Part shown: piece after piece, positions 1-5,114 of the stretch
How positions within the stretch are numbered: position 1 is the stretch's first letter
Layout of the letters: each line of letters starts with the position of its first letter
The notes under the pieces: model-generated
Told to the model about the DNA's origin: nothing
Seen by the model: the letters and a program-made list of their open reading frames with translations, nothing else
Databases searched by the model: none
Position numbers and translations under genes: made by a program
Assembly (NCBI GenBank): GCA_036271855.1
Contig: DATAZV010000327.1
Location: 1-7,236, forward strand
From: JAQGMJ01 sp036271855
Lineage (GTDB): Bacteria; Pseudomonadota; Gammaproteobacteria; Burkholderiales; JAEUOS01
Length of the DNA stretch: 7,236 bases
Direction: 5' to 3'

Positions 1-1
1 G

Positions 2-2275
2 ATCCGCGTGATCGAGCGCAATGCGCCGACCGACACCTTCGGCTTCGGCATCGTGCTTTCCGACGAAACCCTGGCCAATCTGCGCGCAGCCGACGAGCCC
101 AGCTACCGCAGCATCGCCCGCTCCTACGCCTACTGGGACGATATCCACGTGCATTACAAGGGCACGGTGATGAAGTCCGGCGGCCACGGCTTTTCCGGCC
201 TGAAACGCCTGACCCTGCTGAACATTTTGCAGATCCGCGCCGGCCAGCTCGGGGTGGAAATCGTCTACCAGACCGAGGCGCGGCCGATTGAGGAGGTGGC
301 GCGCGAGGTTGACCTGGTGATCGCCGCCGACGGCATCAACAGTGCCGTGCGCGCGGCATGGAAAGAGCATTTCCAGCCCAGCGTCGATTTGCGCTCGAAC
401 AAATTCGTCTGGCTGGGCGCCGACCTGCACCTGCCCGGCTTCACTTACGCGTTCAAGGAAAACGAGCACGGCATCTGGAACCTGCATGCCTACATGTTCA
501 CCCGCCCGGGCGACGTGCCGCAAAGCACCCTGGTGTTCGAGACCACCGACGAGGCGTTTCGCCGCGCCGGCCTGAAGGTGGACGACGAAGCCGCCACCGC
601 CGCGTATTGCGAACAGTTGTTTCCCGAAGTGCTGGGCGAGCACAAGGCACTGACCAACCGTTCGCTGTGGCGCAACTTTCCCACCGTCAAGTGCGAAAAA
701 TGGAGCCACGAAAACGTGGTGCTGCTGGGCGACGCCGCGCACACCGCGCACTGGTCGATCGGCTCCGGCACCAAGCTGGCACTGGAAGACGCGATTGCGC
801 TGAACGCCGCTCTGCAAAAAAATCCGGGTGACCTGCGCGCCGCCCTGGCCGCCTATGAACTCGCGCGGCACGAGGAGGCGGACCGCATCCAGCATGCGGC
901 CAACGTTTCGCTGGTGTGGTTCGAAAACGTGCGCCGCTTCTGGAACATGGACCCGGTGCAGTTCAACTTCAGCCTGATGTCGCGCAGCAAGGCCATCACC
1001 TACGAAAACATGCGCATGCGCGACGCCAAGAGCGTCGCAGAGCTGGAGCATTGGTGGAACACCGAAGTGGCGAAAGCCGAAGGCGCCCACATACCGAAGA
1101 ACTTCAAGGCACCACCGATGTTCGCGCCCTTCCACCTGCGCGGCATGCATGTGCGCAACCGCGTGGTGGTCTCACCAATGGCGCAGTACATGGCGGAGGA
1201 CGGCACGCCCAACGACTGGCACCTGGTGCATTACGGCGGGCGCGCCGTGGGCGCCGCCGGCCTGATCTTCACCGAAATGACCTGCCCCTCGCCGGAAGGA
1301 CGCATCACCCCCGGCTGCACCGGCATGTACAAGCCCGAGCATGCGGCGGCGTGGAAGCGCATTGTCGATTTTGTCCACGCCAATACCGAGTCGCGCTTTT
1401 GCATCCAGCTGGGCCACGCCGGGCGCAAGGGCTCGACCCAGCTCGGCTGGGAGCAAATGGACCGGCCGCTGAAAAACGCGGGGGACAACTGGCCGCTGAT
1501 CTCCGCTTCCGCCCTGCCCTACCTGCCCGATGGCCAGGTGCCGCGCACCATGGACCGCGCGGAGATGGACCGCATCAAGGCCGAGTTCGTCGCCTCCGCG
1601 AAAATGGCCATCGACTGCGGCTTCGACATGCTCGAGCTGCACATGGCGCATGGCTATTTGCTCGCCAGCTTTCTCTCCACCGTCACCAACCGGCGCGGCG
1701 ACGAATACGGCGGCGCGCTGGAAAACCGCCTGCGCTTTCCGCTGGAAGTGTGGGACGCGGTGCGCGCGGTCTGGCCGACGGATAAGCCGATGAGCGTGCG
1801 CATCTCCGCCAGCGACTGGATGCCGGGCGGCAACACCGGCGCGGACGCGGTGGAAATCGCGCGCGCCTTCAAGGCCCACGGCGCCGACCTGATCGACGTC
1901 TCCAGCGGCCAGACCGACCCCGCCTCCAAGCCGATTTACGGCCGCATGTTCCAGGCCGGCTTTTCCGAGCAGGTGCGCTATGAGGCGGGCATCGCCACCA
2001 TGGCGGTGGGCGCCATCACCACGGCCGACCAGGTCAACACCCTGCTGGCCTCCGGCCGGGCCGACCTGGTGGCCCTGGCCCGCCCGCACTTGGCCGACCC
2101 CTACTTCACCCTGCACGCGGCGGCGGATTACGACTTTCGCGACGCCGGCTGGCCCAGGCAATATCTGTCGGGCGCGCAGCAGGCCCACACCCTGGCCGCC
2201 CGCGCGAAAGAGGACACCAAGCGCAAGGAAGCGCTGCTGCGCGCGGCCCAGAAGCCGGCACTCAGCGACGGCTAG
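2..2275 (+). CDS. Fused FAD monooxygenase / old yellow enzyme (2-aminobenzoyl-CoA monooxygenase/reductase or salicylyl-CoA 5-hydroxylase type), 5'-truncated
   Basis: The frame is open from base 2 and begins inside the FAD-binding fold (IRVIERN, then TFGFGIVLSD), so about 25-30 codons with the GxGxxG nucleotide loop lie upstream of the window. The GTG at base 8 is unlikely to be the true start. Numbering from that GTG, residues 1 to about 360 are a class A flavin monooxygenase: AADG at 106-109 and GDAAH at 241-245, the second FAD-binding motif. From about 370 an old-yellow-enzyme (YqjM-like) TIM barrel follows: SPMAQY 389-394, QLGHAGRKGS 467-476, the HMAH substrate-binding pair 545-548 with Tyr550, DEYGGALENR 565-574 and ARPHLADP 691-698. 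In known enzymes of this architecture the first half hydroxylates an aromatic CoA thioester and the second half can reduce the ring. Choosing between 2-aminobenzoyl-CoA and salicylyl-CoA as substrate is inference. YqjM has Cys where this protein has Ala392. No CoA ligase or other pathway gene is visible. Confidence 0.9.
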   Translation: MRVIERNAPTDTFGFGIVLSDETLANLRAADEPSYRSIARSYAYWDDIHVHYKGTVMKSGGHGFSGLKRLTLLNILQIRAGQLGVEIVYQTEARPIEEVAREVDLVIAADGINSAVRAAWKEHFQPSVDLRSNKFVWLGADLHLPGFTYAFKENEHGIWNLHAYMFTRPGDVPQSTLVFETTDEAFRRAGLKVDDEAATAAYCEQLFPEVLGEHKALTNRSLWRNFPTVKCEKWSHENVVLLGDAAHTAHWSIGSGTKLALEDAIALNAALQKNPGDLRAALAAYELARHEEADRIQHAANVSLVWFENVRRFWNMDPVQFNFSLMSRSKAITYENMRMRDAKSVAELEHWWNTEVAKAEGAHIPKNFKAPPMFAPFHLRGMHVRNRVVVSPMAQYMAEDGTPNDWHLVHYGGRAVGAAGLIFTEMTCPSPEGRITPGCTGMYKPEHAAAWKRIVDFVHANTESRFCIQLGHAGRKGSTQLGWEQMDRPLKNAGDNWPLISASALPYLPDGQVPRTMDRAEMDRIKAEFVASAKMAIDCGFDMLELHMAHGYLLASFLSTVTNRRGDEYGGALENRLRFPLEVWDAVRAVWPTDKPMSVRISASDWMPGGNTGADAVEIARAFKAHGADLIDVSSGQTDPASKPIYGRMFQAGFSEQVRYEAGIATMAVGAITTADQVNTLLASGRADLVALARPHLADPYFTLHAAADYDFRDAGWPRQYLSGAQQAHTLAARAKEDTKRKEALLRAAQKPALSDG

Positions 2276-2289
2276 CGTCCTCGCGGTCA

Positions 2290-2313
2290 CCGGGCCGGCC
2301 CCGGTCGGCCCGG
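2290..2313 (+). terminator. GC-rich hairpin after the fused oxygenase gene
   Basis: CCGGGCCG (2290-2297) and CGGCCCGG (2306-2313) form a perfect 8-bp stem that can extend inward by up to two pairs. It starts 15 bases after the stop codon. The bases that follow (AACCCTTATAGATT) are not a proper U-tract, so this is at best a weak intrinsic terminator or a stabilising 3' hairpin. Position and symmetry are seen directly; the role is inferred. Confidence 0.4.
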
Positions 2314-2331
2314 AACCCTTATAGATTCAAT

Positions 2332-2345
2332 AGCCCGGCCGGGCT
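2332..2345. repeat. 14-bp perfect palindrome AGCCCGGCCGGGCT
   Basis: This is a perfect two-fold symmetric sequence in the 187-base gap between the fused oxygenase gene and the flavin reductase gene. It is also flanked by TAGCC (2331-2335) and GGCTA (2349-2353), which could pair in an alternative fold. It lies just upstream of AT-rich sequence containing TATAGT (2368-2373), a possible -10 box for the next gene, although no good -35 box is seen. It could be an operator for a dimeric regulator or part of a double-hairpin terminator with 2290-2313. The symmetry alone does not decide between them. Confidence 0.35.
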
Positions 2346-2462
2346 CACGGCTAAGGGATAATGTCCATATAGTGAGACGAGACGGCGTGCGCTTGCGCAG
2401 AATAGGCACATCCAGACGTGCATCCGGCGCCGCTTCCAAAACGACACGAGCCCAGAACCCCG

Positions 2463-3014
2463 ATGAGTTCCTCCCCGCAACCGGTCCACGACCTGCCCGT
2501 TCCGCCGGCGCCCAAAGCGCAGCGCGACGAGCAGTTCGACGTGCGCGCCTTTCGCAACATCCTGGGCAGCTTTCCCACCGGGGTGACGGTGATCACCACC
2601 CTGGCGCAGGACGGCTCGCCGGTGGGCTTGACCGCCAACTCGTTCAACTCGCTGTCGCTGGACCCGCCGCTGATCCTCTGGTCGCTGAACCGCAATTCGC
2701 CCAGCCTGGTGTGCTTCGAGAAATGCCCCCACTTCGCCATCAACATCCTGGCGCAAGGGCAATCGGATTTGTCGCGGCGCTTTGCCACGCCGATGCCGGA
2801 AAAGTTCACCGGCGTCGACTGGCATGCCGGCGGCAGCGGGGTGCCGGTGCTGGGCGGCTGCGCCGCGGTGCTGGAATGCACCACCGTGTCGATGCAGGAA
2901 GCCGGCGACCACGTGCTCTTCATCGGCCGGGTCGACCGCTTCGACGGCTTGTCGCACGCGCCGCTGGCCTTTCACGCCGGCAAGTACCGCTTGCTGGGCG
3001 ATCACATCGAGTAG
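2463..3014 (+). CDS. Flavin reductase domain protein (FMN-binding split-barrel, NADH:flavin oxidoreductase type)
   Basis: This 183-residue protein belongs to the short-chain flavin reductase family, which uses NAD(P)H to reduce FMN or FAD and often feeds reduced flavin to a monooxygenase. Visible family features are FPTGVTVIT (37-45), the flavin-contacting GLTANSFNSLSLDPPL (55-70), FAINIL (91-96), GDHVLFIGRV (148-157) and KYR (174-176). The length is typical. The first 22 residues are Pro-rich and poorly conserved in character. ATG 2463 was chosen; an in-frame GTG at 2418 would add 15 residues, and neither start has a clear Shine-Dalgarno. The gene lies 187 bases after the fused oxygenase gene on the same strand, with hairpins between them, so it probably has its own transcript. 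Partnership with the oxygenase is plausible but not shown, since class A monooxygenases normally use NAD(P)H directly. It converges with cobT, 16 bases away. Confidence 0.9.
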   Translation: MSSSPQPVHDLPVPPAPKAQRDEQFDVRAFRNILGSFPTGVTVITTLAQDGSPVGLTANSFNSLSLDPPLILWSLNRNSPSLVCFEKCPHFAINILAQGQSDLSRRFATPMPEKFTGVDWHAGGSGVPVLGGCAAVLECTTVSMQEAGDHVLFIGRVDRFDGLSHAPLAFHAGKYRLLGDHIE

Positions 3015-3030
3015 GCGTGGCCCGCCTGGT

Positions 3031-4083
3031 TTACGGGCGCGCAGCCACCTGGTCCGCCACCCCGGCCGACTCGAAGCTCGCCATCTGGTTGATGAAGTCG
3101 CAGGCGGCGCGTACCAGCGGCAGGGCCAGCGCCGCGCCGCTGCCTTCGCCCAGGCGCAGCCTGAGCTTGAGCAGGGGCTCGGCGTGGAAATGCCTGAGCA
3201 TGGCCACATGCCCGGCCTCTTCCGACTGGTGGGCAAATACGCAGTAGTCCAGGACGCCCGGCGCGATCGCCTGCGCTGCCAGCAGCGCGCTGCCGGCGAT
3301 GAAGCCGTCAACCAGGATGATCATGCGCTCCTGCGCCGCGCCCAGCATGGCGCCGGCCATCATGGCGATCTCAAAACCGCCGAAGGACGCCAGCGCCTCG
3401 ATGGGCGTGACCGCGGCGCGATGCAGCACCAGCGCCTGGCGGATCACCTCGCGCTTGCGCGCCAGCCCGGCATCGTCCACGCCGGTGCCGCGGCCGATGC
3501 AACCCTCCGCCGCCATGCCGGTGAAGCGCGCCATCAGCGCCGCCGCGGCTGTGGTGTTGCCGATGCCCATTTCGCCCAGCGCCAGCAGGTTGCAGCCGAG
3601 CACGCTTAAAGATCGCGCGCCGCGCGAGCCGGCTTCCAGCGCCGCCTCGCACTGCGCCACCGTCATCGCCGGCTCCTTGCTGAAATTCTTCGTGCCCATG
3701 CCGATCTTGCGGTCGAGCAGGTGCGGGTGGGGTTCGAATACGTGATTCACCCCGGCATCGACGATGTCCACCGCCAGCCCCTGCGGGCGGGCGAAGACGT
3801 TGACGGCGGCGCCGCCGGCCAGGTAGTTCATCACCATCTGCCAGGTGACTTCCTGGCGATAGGCAGAGACGCCTTCGGCGGCCACGCCGTGGTCGCCGGC
3901 GAACACCAGCAGGTGCGGCGCGTGGATGTGCGGGCTCTCGGTGCCCTGGATCATGCCCAGGTGCAGCGCCAGGGTTTCCAGCATGCCCAGAGCGCCCAGC
4001 GGCTTGGTCTTGCGGTCGATCTTCTGTTTCAGGCGGCCGGCGAGTTCAGGGGTGCCGGCCGGCGGGATGTGAGGGACCTGCAT
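3031..4083 (-). CDS. cobT: Nicotinate-nucleotide--dimethylbenzimidazole phosphoribosyltransferase
   Basis: CobT transfers phosphoribose from nicotinate mononucleotide to 5,6-dimethylbenzimidazole, giving alpha-ribazole phosphate for the lower ligand of cobalamin. It is a cytosolic enzyme of the nucleotide-loop assembly branch. At 350 residues it matches the usual family length of about 350. Seen are KTKPLGALG near the N-terminus (25-33), FAGDHGV (61-67), GEMGIGNTT (170-178), GRGTGVDD (197-204), VDGFIAG (258-264) and RLGEGSGAAL (310-319). Glu313 in that last motif corresponds to the catalytic base (Glu317 in the Salmonella enzyme). The ATG is preceded by AAGGA (complement of 4092-4096) at 8-base spacing, which supports this start. 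The start lies 38 bases inside the upstream CWC-protein gene, which suggests one transcript and translational coupling. No other cobalamin gene is in the window and no cobalamin riboswitch was recognised upstream. Confidence 0.96.
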   Translation of the reverse strand: MQVPHIPPAGTPELAGRLKQKIDRKTKPLGALGMLETLALHLGMIQGTESPHIHAPHLLVFAGDHGVAAEGVSAYRQEVTWQMVMNYLAGGAAVNVFARPQGLAVDIVDAGVNHVFEPHPHLLDRKIGMGTKNFSKEPAMTVAQCEAALEAGSRGARSLSVLGCNLLALGEMGIGNTTAAAALMARFTGMAAEGCIGRGTGVDDAGLARKREVIRQALVLHRAAVTPIEALASFGGFEIAMMAGAMLGAAQERMIILVDGFIAGSALLAAQAIAPGVLDYCVFAHQSEEAGHVAMLRHFHAEPLLKLRLRLGEGSGAALALPLVRAACDFINQMASFESAGVADQVAARP

Positions 4084-4267
4084 CGGGAATGTCCTTGAGC
4101 GCTTGTTCGAGACAAGCCGGACACAGGCAGGTTTCGAAAGGAAGCAGGGTAGGCAAAGGCGGCAGGGCGTTGCACCAGCACTGGGGCGTGCCGGCGACCA
4201 TGCCGCAGGTGAAGGGGGCGCCGCAGCGGGCGCAGGCGCTGGCAGGGAGGTCTGATTTCAAGGTCAT
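4046..4267 (-). CDS. Small cysteine-rich CWC-family protein
   Basis: This is a 73-residue protein with eight cysteines at 12, 15, 21, 30, 32, 47, 49 and 52. They are arranged as CxxC, an isolated Cys, the family-naming CWC triplet at 30-32, and a final CxCxxC. The spacing fits the Cys-rich CWC domain (as I recall it, a small family common in beta- and gammaproteobacteria). The pattern suggests one or two bound metal ions, probably zinc, but this is inferred and no function is established. The last 20 residues are Pro/Gly/His-rich, lack cysteine, and overlap the cobT start by 38 bases in another frame. The start ATG at 4267 has only a weak upstream GGA. The reading frame is supported by the motif rather than by length. 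The overlap implies co-expression with cobT. Confidence 0.82.
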   Translation of the reverse strand: MTLKSDLPASACARCGAPFTCGMVAGTPQCWCNALPPLPTLLPFETCLCPACLEQALKDIPDAGPSHPAGRHP

Positions 4268-4303
4268 GCGAAGGCTGTTCCGCGAGGCCCGGCTAAGGTC
4301 GCC

Positions 4304-4309
4304 ATTCTA
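4304..4309 (-). promoter_or_regulatory. Candidate -10 box (TAGAAT) for the CWC-cobT unit
   Basis: Reading leftwards, TAGAAT lies about 37 bases upstream of the CWC-protein ATG and matches the TATAAT consensus at five of six positions. No convincing -35 hexamer sits at 16-18 bases; TTCAAG (complement of 4335-4340) is 25 bases away, which is too far. The call rests on the hexamer and its position in the divergent gap between the CWC gene and hsp20. Confidence 0.3.
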
Positions 4310-4413
4310 CGCAAACCCGCACCTGAGATGGGGTCTTGAATTTGGCCCGGGCGGCCGCATCTGGCCCTATCCCCCATCCTCGAAATCGAGAAAAAACTTT
4401 TAACGATCAAGGA

Positions 4414-4441
4414 CTTGAAAGAACGCCGAGGGAGCACATCT
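4414..4441 (+). promoter_or_regulatory. Sigma32 (RpoH)-type heat-shock promoter for hsp20
   Basis: CTTGAAA at 4414-4420 is an exact match to the sigma32 -35 consensus. After 13 bases, GCACATCT (4434-4441) matches the CCCCATNT -10 consensus at five of seven informative positions, including the CATNT core. An A/T-rich stretch (AAAAAACTTTTAA, 4391-4403) lies just upstream and could act as an UP-like element. The predicted transcript start is near 4447-4449, giving a leader of about 72 bases before the hsp20 ATG. The motif match is seen directly; use by sigma32 is inferred from the consensus and from the gene it precedes. Confidence 0.65.
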
Positions 4442-4462
4442 TCAGATCATCGCGGCGCAAAA

Positions 4463-4519
4463 CCGAATCTCTTCGGAACCTGCCGTCACCGAAAACCTCA
4501 TAGTTGAAGGAGATTTGAA
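4463..4519 (+). promoter_or_regulatory. Candidate RNA thermometer in the hsp20 leader
   Basis: Bases 4464-4476 can pair with 4504-4517 in 13 base pairs (three G-U) with a single bulged G at 4509. This covers the whole Shine-Dalgarno AAGGAG (4507-4512) and most of the spacer. The loop is 27 bases (4477-4503). The same 5' arm can instead form a local hairpin, CCGAA (4463-4467) with TTCGG (4472-4476) around the loop TCTC, which would leave the Shine-Dalgarno free. Small heat-shock genes are classic targets of ROSE and FourU thermometers. This leader has neither the ROSE UYGCU motif nor a FourU run, so it would be a different type. Pairing was done by eye, without energies. Confidence 0.5.
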
Positions 4520-4957
4520 ATGAGCACCCTGACCCTGTATCGCGACCCGTTCGCGGCTTCTTTTGACGACGTCGTGCGCGGCTTTTTCGGCCGCCAGGCG
4601 CAGCGCCAGCAGCCGGGTCAACAGCCCGCCGCGCGCGCCATCCGTTTCGACGTTGCCGAGCAAGGCAACACCTACGTGGTGAGCGCCGAGTTGCCCGGCT
4701 ACAAGAAGGAAGACGTGCAGGTCGAAATCGACGGTGCGCGCGTCACCATCACCGCCGAAGCCAAGGCGCAAAAGGAAACCGCTGACGGCGAAAAAGTGGT
4801 CTACAGCGAGCGCTACACCGGCAAGGCCGTGCGCAGCTTCGAGTTGACCAGCGAGATCGACAACGATACGGCTTCGGCCAAGTATGAAAACGGCATCCTG
4901 ACCTTGACGCTGCCGAAAAAAACCGCTGAAACCCGGAAACTTTTGAATATCGCCTAA
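4520..4957 (+). CDS. Small heat-shock protein, Hsp20/alpha-crystallin family
   Basis: This is a 145-residue ATP-independent cytosolic chaperone that holds unfolding proteins as large oligomers for later refolding by DnaK/ClpB-type machines. The N-terminal arm (1 to about 38) is Phe-rich early on (F11, F15, F22, F23), then Gln/Pro-rich. The alpha-crystallin domain runs from about 40 to 135, with IRFDVAE, AELPGYKKEDVQVEID (56-71) and the signature AKYENGILTLTLPK (120-133). The tail ends in LLNIA, whose L-x-I is close to the I/V-x-I/V oligomerisation motif. Length is normal for the family. The ATG has an excellent Shine-Dalgarno (AAGGAG, spacing 7). Expression is probably set by the sigma32-like promoter at 4414-4441 and by the occlusive leader fold. 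It is transcribed away from the CWC-cobT unit. Confidence 0.95.
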   Translation: MSTLTLYRDPFAASFDDVVRGFFGRQAQRQQPGQQPAARAIRFDVAEQGNTYVVSAELPGYKKEDVQVEIDGARVTITAEAKAQKETADGEKVVYSERYTGKAVRSFELTSEIDNDTASAKYENGILTLTLPKKTAETRKLLNIA

Positions 4958-4979
4958 GTCTGACTTTGCAGATGGCGAG

Positions 4980-5036
4980 TGATTGCCGGTGACCGCCGCC
5001 GATGTGTGCGGCGGGCCACAAAGCAGCAGGCAATCA
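4980..5036 (+). terminator. Nested hairpin after hsp20 (terminator or processing structure)
   Basis: This element begins 22 bases after the hsp20 stop. An outer perfect 8-bp arm pair, TGATTGCC (4980-4987) with GGCAATCA (5029-5036), encloses GTG/CAC (4989-4991 with 5017-5019) and an inner perfect 7-bp stem, CCGCCGC (4993-4999) with GCGGCGG (5008-5014), around the loop CGATGTGT. There is no U-tract directly after it, so termination would be factor-assisted or incomplete. It may instead protect the hsp20 mRNA 3' end or mark a cleavage point upstream of the RNA candidate at 5115-5294. Confidence 0.45.
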
Positions 5037-5114
5037 GTCAACGGAACGGCAATAGCGGCAGTTTTGATTGTTTTGCTTCATTGATTCGGCTTTTTTGTTC
5101 TTTGCAAGCTCCCA

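Noticed and set aside
1172..2290. Long open minus-strand frame (372 codons) opposite the OYE half of the fused enzyme
   Set aside because: It is the mirror of a strongly supported gene in GC-rich DNA. Its translation is low in complexity (Gly, Ala, Val, His, Arg) and shows no recognisable domain.
2418..2462. GTG start adding 15 residues to the flavin reductase
   Set aside because: There is no better ribosome-binding site and the extra residues have no family character. ATG 2463 already gives a normal length, though the choice is not certain.
2319..3311. Open minus-strand frame of 330 codons across the flavin reductase gene
   Set aside because: It lies opposite a well-supported flavin reductase and overlaps the real cobT frame out of phase. 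Its composition is Arg/Pro/Ser-rich and typical of a shadow frame.
4326..4333. CCCCATCT on the minus strand, a perfect sigma32 -10 box, upstream of the CWC-cobT unit
   Set aside because: There is no CTTGAA-like -35 at 13-17 bases on that strand; the sequence there is GC-rich. It is probably chance.
4335..4377. CTTGAAT (4335-4341) with CCCCAT (4372-4377) as a plus-strand sigma32 promoter
   Set aside because: The spacer is 30 bases, far beyond the sigma32 range. The pair at 4414-4441 has correct spacing.
4379..4390. Inverted repeat CTCGA-AA-TCGAG between the divergent genes
   Set aside because: The arms are only 5 bp and the repeat matches neither CIRCE nor another known heat-shock operator. 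It is too short to claim as a site.
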